Source of the DNA: Candidatus Pacearchaeota archaeon
GTDB taxonomy: Archaea; Nanoarchaeota; Nanoarchaeia; Pacearchaeales; GW2011-AR1
Assembly (NCBI GenBank): GCA_002690445.1
Contig: NZER01000349.1
Span: 1 to 64,000 of the forward strand
Reading direction: 5' to 3'
Length of the DNA: 64,000 nt
Shown here: positions 40,940 to 49,377 of the stretch, in pieces
How the letters are laid out: each line of letters opens with the position of its first letter
Position numbering within the stretch: position 1 is the first letter of the stretch
Notes under the pieces: generated by a model
Seen by the model: the letters and a program-made list of their open reading frames with translations, nothing else
Database searches by the model: none
Told to the model about the DNA's origin: nothing
Made by a program: the position numbers and the translations under genes

Positions 40940-41327
40940 AAAGAAGGCGCTTGCGGCGAAAGTTTTGAAAGTTGGGAAGAACCGAGTGGTTTTTGCAGCT
41001 GGGCATGAGTCTGAGATTAAGGAAGCAATTACGCGGCAGGATATTTTGGACTTGCATAAATCAGGAGCGATTCGGGTGCGGGAGGTGAAGGGGCGGAGGG
41101 CGGTGCAGAAAAGAAAGCATCGGAGAAGGACTGGAAAAATCAAGAAAAAAGTAAATCAGACAAAACAAGATTATGTTAAATTGACGAGAAAGCTGCGGAA
41201 GTTTGCGGGGCATCTTTTGAAGACAAAGGAAATTGACAAGGATAAACATAGGGAGATTAGGAAGAGGATTCGGGCGAAGAAGTTCAGGAGCAGACGGCAT
41301 TTAAATGAAAGCTTGGGGGAAATATGA
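40926..41327 (+). CDS. rpl19e: ribosomal protein eL19
   Basis: 133 aa. QLAKKKALAAKVLKVGKNRVVF, RQDILDLHKSGAIRVREVKGRR and a basic helical end (REIRKRIRAKKFRSRRHLNE) match eL19. Slightly shorter than the usual 150. Overlaps eL32 and uL18. Confidence 0.94.
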   Translation: MQLAKKKALAAKVLKVGKNRVVFAAGHESEIKEAITRQDILDLHKSGAIRVREVKGRRAVQKRKHRRRTGKIKKKVNQTKQDYVKLTRKLRKFAGHLLKTKEIDKDKHREIRKRIRAKKFRSRRHLNESLGEI

Positions 41328-41827
41328 CGCGGCGGACACAGAAGCGGAGGAGAAAAGAGAATAAGACAGATTACAAATTGAGAATGAATTTGCTAAAGTC
41401 GGGTAAGCCAAGAATTGTAATTAGAAAGACGAACAAATATTTTATTGCGCAGGCTGTGGAAAGTCATGAAGCGCAGGACAAGGTTCTTGCTGGTGTTAGT
41501 TCGCGGGATCTGATTAAGAAAGGGTGGGATGGGAAATTTAAGGGAAGTTTGAAAGGGGTTCCTGCGGGTTATTTGACTGGGCTGCTGATGGCTAAAAAAT
41601 TATCTGACAGCAAGGATGAGTTTATTCTTGACTTGGGAATGGCGCGGACAATTTACGGAAATAGGATTTATGCTGTAGTCACTGGGTTAGTTGACGGGGG
41701 TGTGAATGTTAAGGTTGATAAAAAGGTTTTTCCGTCAAAAGAAAGATTGGATGGGGAACATTTAAAACCTGAAGTGAAGGAAATGATAAGTAAGGTTAAA
41801 TCTAAATTAGGAGTTCAAAATGGCTGA
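41324..41827 (+). CDS. rpl18: ribosomal protein uL18
   Basis: 167 aa. RRKENKTDYKLRMNLLKSGKPRIVIRKTNK, GVPAGYLTGLLMAKKL and LDLGMARTIYGNRIYAVVTGLVDGG in parts are archaeal uL18, which binds 5S rRNA. Overlaps uS5 by 8 nt. Confidence 0.95.
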   Translation: MTRRTQKRRRKENKTDYKLRMNLLKSGKPRIVIRKTNKYFIAQAVESHEAQDKVLAGVSSRDLIKKGWDGKFKGSLKGVPAGYLTGLLMAKKLSDSKDEFILDLGMARTIYGNRIYAVVTGLVDGGVNVKVDKKVFPSKERLDGEHLKPEVKEMISKVKSKLGVQNG

Positions 41828-42716
41828 TATAAAACTAAATGAAGGAGAAAAGGAAAAGAAAATGGAAGGGCGAGCTGAGGAACTGAAAGAGAAAAGTGCT
41901 GGAGAAGCTTTGAAAGTAATGAGTGGAAAGGTGGAGGAAAAAGAAAAAAAGGCAGATGCTGAAGTGACAAAGGAATTTGTTGCTGGGGAGAAGCGAGAGC
42001 AGGCGGGGCGGGGCGGGCGTGGGAATTTCCAGAGGGAGTCTCGGGAAGAAAGATTTGCGCGGGAGGCGAAGGAAAAACTTGATGCGTGGGTTCCTAAAAC
42101 TCAACTTGGGAGAGATGTTCGTTCTGGCAAGATAAAAACTATTGGGGAAATTTTTTCTTCGGGAAAAAAGATTATGGAGTCTCAGATTGTTGATTTGCTT
42201 TTGAAAAATTTGAAAACTGATTTGCTTTTTATTGGGCAGGCAAAGGGGAAGTTTGGCGGGGGGAAGAGGCGAGCGTGGAGACAGACTCAGAAGAAAACTC
42301 AGGAAGGAAATGTTTTGACTTTTGGAGTGATGGCTGTTGTTGGGGATGGGCATGGGCATTTGGGGGTTGGGGTGGGGCGGGCTTCAGAAACACTGCCCGC
42401 AAGGGAAAAGGCAGTAAGAAAAGCTAAACTGAATATTCAGAAGATTGAAAGGGGCTGTGCAAGTTATGACTGCTCTTGTAATGAGCCGCATAGTATTCCG
42501 CTTGTAACTGAAGGCAAGGTTTCGTCTGTTAGTGTTCAATTAATGCCGGCGCCTCAGGGAACAGGTCTGGTAGTGGGAAAGGAGTTGAAAAAGATTTTGA
42601 AGCTAGCTGGAATCAAGGATGTTTATAGCAAGACATCTGGGAAAGTGCGGACTACAATTAACACGGTGGCTGCTTGTATGCAAGCTTTGACTAAATTAGG
42701 GGAGGTTCAGGTTTAA
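41820..42716 (+). CDS. rps5: ribosomal protein uS5 with charged N-terminal extension
   Basis: 298 aa against about 210-235. About 85 residues of Lys/Glu-rich and then Arg/Gly-rich sequence (GRGGRGNFQRESREERFARE) precede the core: LDAWVPKTQLGRDVRSGKI, FGVMAVVGDGHGHLGVGVGRA and MPAPQGTGLVVGKELKKILKLAGIKDVYSKTSG (in parts). The RGG-like stretch could contact RNA. TAA-G-ATG to uL30. Confidence 0.94.
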   Translation: MADIKLNEGEKEKKMEGRAEELKEKSAGEALKVMSGKVEEKEKKADAEVTKEFVAGEKREQAGRGGRGNFQRESREERFAREAKEKLDAWVPKTQLGRDVRSGKIKTIGEIFSSGKKIMESQIVDLLLKNLKTDLLFIGQAKGKFGGGKRRAWRQTQKKTQEGNVLTFGVMAVVGDGHGHLGVGVGRASETLPAREKAVRKAKLNIQKIERGCASYDCSCNEPHSIPLVTEGKVSSVSVQLMPAPQGTGLVVGKELKKILKLAGIKDVYSKTSGKVRTTINTVAACMQALTKLGEVQV

Positions 42717-42717
42717 G

Positions 42718-43065
42718 ATGATAGCAGTAATAAGAATTGCAGGACAGATTGGTCTAAAGAAAGAGATAGTTGAAACTTTGTATAGGCTGAAGCTGAGGCG
42801 GAAGTTGGTTTGTGTTTTAGTTGATGAGAAGGATGAAGTGAAGGTGGGAATGATTGGGAAGGTTAAGGATTTTGTTGCTTATGGGGCTGTTGATGACGAG
42901 TTAGTTAAGGAGTTGAATGAGAAGCGGGGCAAGGATAAGGCGAAGGGATTTTATCGGCTGCACCCGCCTGTTGGTGGTTTTAAGAGGTCGACTAAAGTTG
43001 CGGTTCCGAAAGGTGTTCTTGGAAAGCATGATGATATTGGTAAACTTTTAGGGAGGATGTTATGA
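42718..43065 (+). CDS. rpl30: ribosomal protein uL30 (short)
   Basis: 115 aa, MIAVIRIAGQIGLKKEIVETLYRLKL.. in parts, then VGMIGKVKDFVAYGAVDDELVKEL and RLHPPVGGFKRSTKV. The typical archaeal form is about 150 aa; here the middle is shorter. Overlaps the following small gene by ATGA. Confidence 0.93.
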   Translation: MIAVIRIAGQIGLKKEIVETLYRLKLRRKLVCVLVDEKDEVKVGMIGKVKDFVAYGAVDDELVKELNEKRGKDKAKGFYRLHPPVGGFKRSTKVAVPKGVLGKHDDIGKLLGRML

Positions 43066-43295
43066 TAGATGCTCATGTCGGGGAGGTGCTTACATTTGAT
43101 GGAAGGGATGAATTGGTTGTTGCTATTCATGGTGATTATGTTGAATTCAAAAGGCATGGCAGAGGTAAGAGTGTTCAGATTGGAGAAAGAGATAAAAATA
43201 GTGGGGAGCTTAGGAATGTTAGAAGCTATGGTCTGAGATTTTCAGATTATGTTTTTGGAATTGAACAATTAAATGCCGCAGGAATAGAAAGATGA
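43062..43295 (+). CDS. 77-aa unknown protein inserted between uL30 and uL15
   Basis: MIDAHVGEVLTFDGRDELVV.. a strand-rich small protein: AIHGDYVEFKRHGRGKSVQIG, later YGLRFSDYVFGIEQLNAAGIER. It could be a small beta barrel. ATGA overlaps at both ends couple it to uL30 and uL15. Not in the standard operon; family unknown. Confidence 0.6.
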   Translation: MIDAHVGEVLTFDGRDELVVAIHGDYVEFKRHGRGKSVQIGERDKNSGELRNVRSYGLRFSDYVFGIEQLNAAGIER

Positions 43296-43792
43296 AATTG
43301 AAAAAACGGAAAAAGACATCGCGGTTAAGGGGAAGCAGGACAGCTGGGTGGGGTTTTCGGCAGAAGCATAAGGGGCATGGGAATCGGGGCGGGGTTGGGA
43401 TGGCGGGGAGTGGTAAGCGGGCTGATCATAAAAAACAAAAAGCATTAAAGTTAGCTAAGGAGGCAGGGGCAAAGAAGGGTTATTTTGGGGGCGGGGGTTT
43501 TACTTCGCGGAGAACTGCGAAAAAAGTTAATAATGTTTTGAATTTAACTGAGGTGAGAAAAAGATTTGGGGAAGGGAAAATTGAACTTAAAGAGTATAAA
43601 ATTCTTGGAAAAGGTGATGGTTTTAAAGGTGAGATAATTGCAGGGGCAGCTTCGAAAACAGCAATTGAGAAAATGGAAAAGGTGGGCGGGAAAATTGTTT
43701 TGCCTGTTGTTGAGGTGGAGAAAAAAGTGGAGAGGGAGGAAGGGGGTGTGGGGGAAAATGGAAAAAAGGCAAAACCTAAGAAAAATACCTGA
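43292..43792 (+). CDS. rpl15: ribosomal protein uL15
   Basis: 166 aa. KTSRLRGSRTAGWGFRQKHKGHGNRGGVGMAGSGKR in parts is the Gly-rich uL15 start; YKILGKGDGFKGEIIAGAASKTAIEKMEKVGG is the C-terminal domain. A Glu/Lys tail is added. Last standard ribosomal gene of the operon before SecY. Confidence 0.94.
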   Translation: MKLKKRKKTSRLRGSRTAGWGFRQKHKGHGNRGGVGMAGSGKRADHKKQKALKLAKEAGAKKGYFGGGGFTSRRTAKKVNNVLNLTEVRKRFGEGKIELKEYKILGKGDGFKGEIIAGAASKTAIEKMEKVGGKIVLPVVEVEKKVEREEGGVGENGKKAKPKKNT

Positions 43793-43820
43793 AAGGGAAA
43801 AAGAGTTCTGATAATTTAAG

Positions 43821-44033
43821 ATGGGAAAAGGAAGAAGACTCGAAAGGAGAATTGGAGAAGCAGTGGAACTTATCGGAAGATATGGGGGAATCGATGAAGT
43901 GCACCACAAACAATGGGTATTAGATCAGGTTTTAAGAAACCTACTTGGTCCAGAAGGATATAAAGAGTGGAGGCAAGAGTATGATAGTGAAGGAGAATAT
44001 GAAGATGCCTGGGATGAAGGAATTGCACCCTAA
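43821..44033 (+). CDS. 70-aa unknown acidic protein at the operon end
   Basis: MGKGRRLERRIGEAVELIGR.., helical and acidic, ending EYEDAWDEGIAP. It lies 28 nt after uL15 and before the terminator hairpin, so it is the last gene of the transcript. Family unknown. Similar in size and charge to the other extra genes of the operon. Confidence 0.55.
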   Translation: MGKGRRLERRIGEAVELIGRYGGIDEVHHKQWVLDQVLRNLLGPEGYKEWRQEYDSEGEYEDAWDEGIAP

Positions 44034-44090
44034 TTTTTAGAACATTTATGGGGGAGGTTGGTGGTGGAAAAGATAAGGAAGGAGGAAAGT

Positions 44091-44113
44091 AAAGAAAACC
44101 TTAGGTTTTCTTT
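44091..44113 (+). terminator. terminator hairpin of the ribosomal operon
   Basis: A perfect 10-bp stem AAAGAAAACC/GGTTTTCTTT with loop TTA, the stem ending in T-rich sequence. It lies about 60 nt after the last gene and before the next promoter (CTTTTATAG near 44169). Confidence 0.7.
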
Positions 44114-44196
44114 GTTTGGGTTGTGTGGTGGTTGGGGTGTGGGGGGGGCGGCAGATTAACAGAAAATCTTTTATAGTTTGATCTATTTAGGAATAG

Positions 44197-44691
44197 ATGG
44201 ATGCATTGATAATTTTTTTAGTAATAGTTTTCTTAATCTTACTAGTAGTTGCTTATTTTTTAGGTAAGCGGGAAGGTTGCTCTACGCGGGATAGGCATTG
44301 GGAAGGGGAATTGCCCAGTTATAGGAAAGATGCGATCATGAGGTCTCGTGCAGTTCTCGGGGGGCATTTTTCAGAACAATTAGCACCCTATCTCCCAGAT
44401 TTTGAACATCTTCCAAATGAATGCAAATTTATCGGAAAACCAATTGATTTTATTGTTTTCAAAGGAATGGATGAAAAAGAGATTGAAGAAATTGTTTTTG
44501 TTGAAGTGAAAAGTGGGAATGCTCGGTTATCTCCTGTTGAGAAAAAATTGAAAGATGTTGTTGAGAAGAAAAAAGTCCGGTGGGTTGAATATAGAATTCC
44601 CCCTGAGCTGACACAAAAGGGGAATATAGAAGAAAGGATTTCAGATATTGTTGATGAGGGTGAGGGGAAGAAAGGGAAGAAGAAAACTTAG
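44197..44691 (+). CDS. Holliday-junction-resolvase-related endonuclease with N-terminal membrane helix
   Basis: 164 aa. A membrane helix (ALIIFLVIVFLILLVVAYFL) precedes a PD-(D/E)XK fold of the Endonuc_Holl type: SEQLAPYLPDFEHLPNECKFIGKPIDFIVFKG in parts, with Asp84 and EIVFVEVKSGNARLSPVEKKL with Glu103 and Lys105. The catalytic set looks complete. Such membrane-tethered members are widespread and their substrate is unknown; it should not be taken for the cell's main resolvase. Ends just before the Cas4-like nuclease gene. Confidence 0.75.
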   Translation: MDALIIFLVIVFLILLVVAYFLGKREGCSTRDRHWEGELPSYRKDAIMRSRAVLGGHFSEQLAPYLPDFEHLPNECKFIGKPIDFIVFKGMDEKEIEEIVFVEVKSGNARLSPVEKKLKDVVEKKKVRWVEYRIPPELTQKGNIEERISDIVDEGEGKKGKKKT

Positions 44692-44749
44692 GGTTTTGTT
44701 TTGTGTGTTGGTTGGGAAAGTTTTTATAACCTCTTTTGCAATAACCAGG

Positions 44750-45430
44750 ATGACAGCATTCAAATTATCACCATCAGCATTAAACTTAATGGAAGAATGT
44801 CCGAGATGCTTCTGGTTAACAAAACACAAAGTTTGGAAAAGACCATCAGGCATATTCCCAAGTCTGCCTTCTGGGATGGATAAGATATTGAAGATTCATT
44901 TTGATAAGTTTATGGAAAAAGGGAAACTGCCTCCTGAGCTGTGTGAAAATGGGGAATGCGGCGGGATGAAGCTGTTTGATGATAAAGATAAACTTAAAAT
45001 TTGGCAGAGTAACTTTAAAGGTGTGAGTTGGACAGATAAAAAAGGCAATGAACTGCACGGGGCTGTGGATTATATTCTTGTTAAGGGAAAGAAATTTATT
45101 GTTCTTGATTATAAAACCAGGGGTTATGCTCTGAAAGATGATACTGCTGAACATTACCGGCTGCAGCAAAATGTTTATAATTTCTTACTAAGGAAAAATG
45201 GATACAAGACAGAAGATTATTTTTTCCTGTTATTCTACATTCCTAAAGAAGTCATGGCAACAGGCGAAGTTGTCTTTGACACCGAATTAGTTAAGATGAA
45301 AGTGGATGTTGATGCTGCTGAGAAGGTTTGGGGGAAGGCGTTGAAGTTGTTGGGGGGCGGGTGTCCTGCGGGGGGGTGTGAGTGGTGTGGGGGTGTGGGG
45401 GGGGAAGAAAGAATAACACCTAGTTTTTGA
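44750..45430 (+). CDS. Cas4/RecB-like PD-(D/E)XK nuclease with possible Fe-S cluster
   Basis: 226 aa from ATG at 44750 (MTAFKLSPSALNLMEECPRC). The catalytic residues are Asp107 (HGAVDYIL), Asp120 and Lys122 (FIVLDYKTRG), with a QxxxY-like helix (YRLQQNVYNFLL). Cys17 and Cys20 near the start, with Cys205, Cys210 and Cys213 near the end (GCPAGGCEWC), match the split Cys layout of Cas4 and AddB iron-sulfur nucleases. No cas1/cas2 or array is in the window, so it is a stand-alone type. TATA-like TTTTTATAAC is about 20 nt upstream. Confidence 0.75.
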   Translation: MTAFKLSPSALNLMEECPRCFWLTKHKVWKRPSGIFPSLPSGMDKILKIHFDKFMEKGKLPPELCENGECGGMKLFDDKDKLKIWQSNFKGVSWTDKKGNELHGAVDYILVKGKKFIVLDYKTRGYALKDDTAEHYRLQQNVYNFLLRKNGYKTEDYFFLLFYIPKEVMATGEVVFDTELVKMKVDVDAAEKVWGKALKLLGGGCPAGGCEWCGGVGGEERITPSF

Positions 45431-45902
45431 TAAAACTTTTTTCTAAAAAGTTTTGTTGGGGTGGGGTTTTTAAGGATTGTTGTGATGATTTTGTGTGTGG
45501 AATAGAAGCGCCCTGTGCCGCCGCCGCACAACAAAAAGGAAAACTACGTTTTCCTCTTTACTCCTTTCCTTTGTTTTTTTCTCCACACTCCAAGACGCAA
45601 GCGTCTTGTCGTTTATGTACCGCGCCGAAGGCGCGGTTTGTGATCTGGATGGGATTTTTCCCCTGGCTGGTTTTGCTTATTACTTCTGGCTGGTTTTGCT
45701 TTTTTCTGATTTTGCCCAAAATAAAAATGGCTTTGCCAATTTTTATTTTCCTGTTTCTGTTTATGATCTGTGTCTTAATCTTTTACTAGCTTGTTTGGTT
45801 TTTCCTTGAATACAAAATAAACACTTAAACAAATAACTCGAGCTATACTTGACCTCAACGCACTCACATTAACTTTATAAATCAAATTCTCGAATCTAAA
45901 TC
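45431..45902. other. 472-bp gap with a string of hairpins; SecY promoter at its end
   Basis: No convincing gene. Perfect inverted repeats: GGAAAAC-TAC-GTTTTCC (45538-45554), AGACGC-AA-GCGTCT (45592-45605) and ACCGCGCC-GAA-GGCGCGGT (45620-45638). CTGGCTGGTTTTGCTT occurs twice close together (about 45663-45705). Near the end TTTATAAAT (45874-45882) is the likely SecY TATA box, about 20 nt before its ATG. Confidence 0.6.
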
Positions 45903-47267
45903 ATGGCATTGCGAGACTTGCTGCACAATTTGCCTGAAGTGCGGGCGCCGACTGAAAAGAAAGTTAGTTTTAATACGAAGCTAAAGTGGACGCTGATAAT
46001 TATTGTTGCGTTTTTTGTTTTGTCGAATATTCCGCTGTTTGGGATTTCTGATTCTTTTTTCAGCAGGTTTGAGTATCTTGCTATTTTACTTGGGACGTCG
46101 TTTGGGAGTATTATTTCGCTGGGTATTGGTCCTATAGTTATGTCTTCAATTATTTTGCAGCTGCTTAAGGGGGCGCAGATTATTGATATTGATACGAATA
46201 GTGAGGAAGGGAAAAGATATTTTCAGTCGCTGCAGAAGATGCTGGCTTTTGCTTTTGTTATTTTCGAGGCGATTGTTTATGTGCTGATGCGGGGGATTGC
46301 TGCTCAGGAAGGTTTTGCTGGGCTGGTTATTTTTCAGCTGTGCCTTGGTGGTTTTCTGATTATATTTATGGATGAGGTTGTGCAGAAGTGGGGTTTTGGT
46401 TCTGGTGTTAGTTTGTTTATTGCGGCAGGTATTGGGTGGAGGTTGTTTGCGCAGTTGTTCCAGTTTATTGGGACTCAGGGAACTTTGGAGGCGAGCGGGA
46501 AGGTGCTGGCTTTGGTTGCGTCTGTGATTGTGGGAGACGGGACAGGTGCGGCGCGGGCAGTTTTTCCGATTATTGTAACTGCTGTTTTATTTTTGATTGT
46601 TGTTTTTGCTCAGTCGTTGAAAGTGGAGGTTCCGTTGAGTTATGACCGGCTGCGGGGTTACGGGGTTAAGTGGCCGCTGCAGTTTTTTTATGCTTCTGTT
46701 ATTCCTGTTATTTTAGTTTCTGCTCTGGCTGCTAATGTGCAGTTGTTTGCGTCGTTGCTGCAAAACTGGCTGGGCCATGCAACTTTTTTAGGCGGGTTTA
46801 TTAATGCACAGCCTATTTCGGGTCTTGCTTTTTGGATTAATTCTACACCTTTGTTAGAGACGCTGATTACAGGAAGTTTTAGGTGGATTTTTGTGCTGCA
46901 GTCGGTAGGGCATGTTTTGTTTTATACAGTTTTTTCAATTTTGTTTGCGTTTTTCTGGGTTAGTTCGTCTGGAATGGATGCGCGGAGTCAAGCTAAGAAT
47001 ATTATGTCTTCTGGGATGAGTATTCCTGGATTTAGAAAGGATGAGCGGGTTTTGGAAAGTATTTTGAAGAGGTATATTACGCCGTTGACCATTATGGGCG
47101 GGGCGGCGGTGGGTATTCTTGCTTCGGTTGCGAATCTGTTAGGTGCTTTAGTTGGCGGGACTGCGATTCTGCTTGCGATTATGATTTTGTATCAGTTGTA
47201 TCAGAATATTGCGCAACAGCATGCTATGGATATGAATCCTGCTTTGCGGGGTTTTTTTGGGGGTTGA
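45903..47267 (+). CDS. secY: protein translocase subunit SecY (SEC61 alpha)
   Basis: 454 aa, ten membrane helices. LLHNLPEVRAPTEKKVSFNTKLKWT start in parts, the plug region SRFEYLAILLGTSFGSIISLGIGPIVMSSIILQLL in parts, and VPLSYDRLRGYGVKWPLQFFYASVIPVIL in parts. QHAMDMNPALRGFFGG is the usual archaeal end. Forms the translocation pore with SecE. Standard position after uL15, here separated by two nuclease genes. Confidence 0.96.
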   Translation: MALRDLLHNLPEVRAPTEKKVSFNTKLKWTLIIIVAFFVLSNIPLFGISDSFFSRFEYLAILLGTSFGSIISLGIGPIVMSSIILQLLKGAQIIDIDTNSEEGKRYFQSLQKMLAFAFVIFEAIVYVLMRGIAAQEGFAGLVIFQLCLGGFLIIFMDEVVQKWGFGSGVSLFIAAGIGWRLFAQLFQFIGTQGTLEASGKVLALVASVIVGDGTGAARAVFPIIVTAVLFLIVVFAQSLKVEVPLSYDRLRGYGVKWPLQFFYASVIPVILVSALAANVQLFASLLQNWLGHATFLGGFINAQPISGLAFWINSTPLLETLITGSFRWIFVLQSVGHVLFYTVFSILFAFFWVSSSGMDARSQAKNIMSSGMSIPGFRKDERVLESILKRYITPLTIMGGAAVGILASVANLLGALVGGTAILLAIMILYQLYQNIAQQHAMDMNPALRGFFGG

Positions 47268-47327
47268 TTGAATAATTGTGAATGATATATTAAGTTAAAT
47301 AATTAAGAGTGAATGTGGGCAGATCAC

Positions 47328-47410
47328 AACGCGCCCTTCGGGCTCGCTGATTTAGAACGTGCCTGGCTGGGCGAAAATCTCCGCCTTGTCGGCTTTTGAT
47401 TTTCGCCTGC
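47328..47410. repeat. dispersed palindromic element (copy 3)
   Basis: CTCGCTGATTTAGAACGTGCCT (47343-47364) matches the cores at 4344 and 9063 (inverted). It is joined to a hairpin with arms GCGAAAATC (47371-47379) and GATTTTCGC (47398-47406) around CCGCC-TTGTC-GGC. Here both element types are fused, as at 9038-9272. Confidence 0.8.
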
Positions 47411-47530
47411 ATTTTTGTGATCACCACCATTCTTACCCCTGGCTTGTTCAGCTTAACTAAGTAAATTAATAAATATGAAACAGTGCAGAGCGAATGATAA
47501 TTTTAAAAAGGTCTGATTGTAATAAGTAAT

Positions 47531-47929
47531 ATGGTGGTAGAATTTATTACAAATTATCCTGTGCCTTCGTTAATTGTAATTGCAATTGGGATAACTTTTA
47601 TTTCAACTTTAGTGACAAAGTGGGTGACAAATCAGGAGCATTTGAAGTCGTTGAAAAAGAGGCAGAAGGAGCTGCAGAAAGAGTTGAAGGACTGCAAAGA
47701 TGACTGCAAGATTAAGGAGATTCAGATGGAAGTTATGAAGATTACAGGGACGATGATGAAGTCGAGTTTTAAGCCGATGTTTATTACAATTATTCCGTTT
47801 TTGATTTTGTTTGCGTGGCTGAAAAGTGTTTATACTCCGCTGATGGGGTTCTGGGGGTGGTTTGGGTGGTATCTTGGGAGTTCAATTATTGCTAGTTTGA
47901 TTTTTCGGAAAGTTTTGAAGATGGCTTAG
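47531..47929 (+). CDS. DUF106/EMC3-type membrane insertase (YidC-like)
   Basis: 132 aa. Helix 1 (LIVIAIGITFISTLVTKWV), a cytoplasmic coiled coil (EHLKSLKKRQKELQKELKDCKDD..KEIQMEVMKITGTMMKSSFKP in parts), then two helices (MFITIIPFLILFAWL; FWGWFGWYLGSSIIASLIF). This three-helix plus coiled-coil plan is that of archaeal DUF106 (Ylp1), related to YidC, Get1 and EMC3. It is shorter than most (about 170). Usual neighbour of SecY. Confidence 0.88.
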   Translation: MVVEFITNYPVPSLIVIAIGITFISTLVTKWVTNQEHLKSLKKRQKELQKELKDCKDDCKIKEIQMEVMKITGTMMKSSFKPMFITIIPFLILFAWLKSVYTPLMGFWGWFGWYLGSSIIASLIFRKVLKMA

Positions 47930-48138
47930 GAGTTTTTTTTCTTAGAAAGAAAGCTGAAACAGAAAAAGAAACTATTATTCCAAACCTGCGGTTTGATTAT
48001 GGACTATTTTTGTTTAGTATTGTAGATTAGTATTTTACGATGGGGGAAGGAGATGGGGTGATTATAAACTTGAGGAGCGGAACATCTTGACGAAGTCAGA
48101 TGTGGGGTTTGGTGGTGGTGGGTTGTGAGTGGTGGGAA

Positions 48139-48717
48139 TCATTTTTTATTTGCGAAATCCTCTTTGTTTAATCTTACCCACCTTGAAGCTATTTTTAAGA
48201 GATGATTTGAAGTTGAAAATCTAGATTTTCTTTTTCTATCAAAATAAGTGTAAATAATTACTTCAAAACCTTTTTGCTTCATCCTCTTGATTACTGGAAC
48301 AAAATCAGAATCTGAAGCGATTAAAATTATTTTCTTGATCTCTGGATAATCTTCTTTAATATCATACATATCCATAATAACTAAGGCGTCAACTCCTTTT
48401 TGGCAAAAATCTTCTTTTCCTTTTTCATTGATATATTTCTGGCATCTTCCTTCTCCTAAGGTAATCCATTTTTTCTTTCTTAACATCTTAGTCATATTCT
48501 GATAACGACTCATTAAAAAATCTTCTTTTTTTGTAGGTACTGGACTTTGAAAAGGGGGAGCAGTATAAATGAAAAGATGTTTTAAATTTAAATTTTCTTT
48601 TTTACAAATATTTCTAAATGTTTGCAAATATTTTTTAGGTTTGCCATCCTCTTTTTGAAACTGTTTTTTAACTAACCCAAAAAATCCATCATCAACAAAA
48701 ATTAAAGTATCCTCCAT
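48139..48717 (-). CDS. NYN-domain (LabA/DUF88) protein
   Basis: 192 aa from ATG at 48717 (MEDTLIFVDDGFFGLVKKQF). The NYN (PIN-like) acidic residues are in FVDDGFF, KGVDALVIMDMYD and ILIASDSDFVPVIKRM, with the GFEVIIYTYF strand after. The usual 'FIDGxN' start is FVDDGFF here, so the Asn is replaced, while the other Asp remain. Members are putative RNases. Transcribed alone; the upstream gap holds another repeat fragment. Confidence 0.75.
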   Translation of the reverse strand: MEDTLIFVDDGFFGLVKKQFQKEDGKPKKYLQTFRNICKKENLNLKHLFIYTAPPFQSPVPTKKEDFLMSRYQNMTKMLRKKKWITLGEGRCQKYINEKGKEDFCQKGVDALVIMDMYDIKEDYPEIKKIILIASDSDFVPVIKRMKQKGFEVIIYTYFDRKRKSRFSTSNHLLKIASRWVRLNKEDFANKK

Positions 48718-48868
48718 TAAAAATGCCTCCGAAATCTTCAGAAAAATTAAAGCATCCGGCAACCTCACGATCACCGGGGTTCATACTCACAATCCGAAGA
48801 TTGCTATTAGTATTAGTATCATAGTCTTTATAAGTTTGCTGGTTTTGAGTTGTGAAGTAAGAATAAAT

Positions 48869-48910
48869 TTTGCATTTTCAAGTATTACGCAAAAAGAAAT
48901 GAAAAAGTTT
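48869..48910. repeat. fragment resembling the 12845-12890 repeat
   Basis: AAATTTTGCATTTTCAAGTATTA and the following AT-rich stretch ending GAAAAAG parallel 12845-12890 with a few changes. The rest of the 48775-48983 gap shows no gene. Confidence 0.5.
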
Positions 48911-48983
48911 TAAAAGAATTTGATAAATTAAAAAGAGATAAAGTAATTTAATAGAGCAATTTTGTTATCCTATTAGCCAAGAT

Positions 48984-49370
48984 TTAAGCACGCCCATCCA
49001 AAACCTGATTGACTAAAAGATCAGCTTGGGTGATGAACTTGTTTTCTCTTTTTATGTTGGAGAATCTGACTTTTCTGTTGCTAATAAGTCCGCGAACTTT
49101 CTGATGGAGGAGGGCGAGGTGGGGTTTGTTGATTTTATATTCGCCTGTGAGCTGTTTTATTACTAATTCTGAATCTGAAATTATTTCAAATTGTTTTAAT
49201 TTTATGTTTTCCAAGGCGAGGATGACTGCGAGATATTCTGCTTCGTTGTTAGTTTTTGTTCCTAGAAATTTTGATTTTTGCGTTATGATTTTTTCATTGC
49301 TGACAGCTACAAATGCGCATGCTGCATTTCCTGGGTTGCCTCTGCTTCCGCCGTCTGTGTAGACTTTCAT
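48984..49370 (-). CDS. rnhA: ribonuclease HI-like protein
   Basis: 128 aa. KVYTDGGSRGNPGNAACAFV with Asp6, NNEAEYLAVILAL with Glu43, ISDSELVIKQL with Asp66, and ITQADLLVN with Asp117: the complete type 1 RNase H DEDD set. Bacterial/archaeal short type without a hybrid-binding domain. Removes RNA from RNA:DNA hybrids. Its start is 7 nt from the stop of the following R15P-isomerase-like gene, same strand. Confidence 0.9.
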   Translation of the reverse strand: MKVYTDGGSRGNPGNAACAFVAVSNEKIITQKSKFLGTKTNNEAEYLAVILALENIKLKQFEIISDSELVIKQLTGEYKINKPHLALLHQKVRGLISNRKVRFSNIKRENKFITQADLLVNQVLDGRA

Positions 49371-49377
49371 TTAAGAT

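Noticed and set aside
43821..44033. The extra small ribosomal-operon genes as normal ribosomal proteins that I failed to recognise
   Set aside because: All expected members of this operon segment are accounted for and none of the small proteins shows the zinc or basic patterns of eL24, eL34, eL14 or similar; they are mostly acidic or neutral.
45495..45809. Open frames in the gap before SecY
   Set aside because: They run through the hairpin string, have no consistent protein pattern, and overlap each other in two frames.
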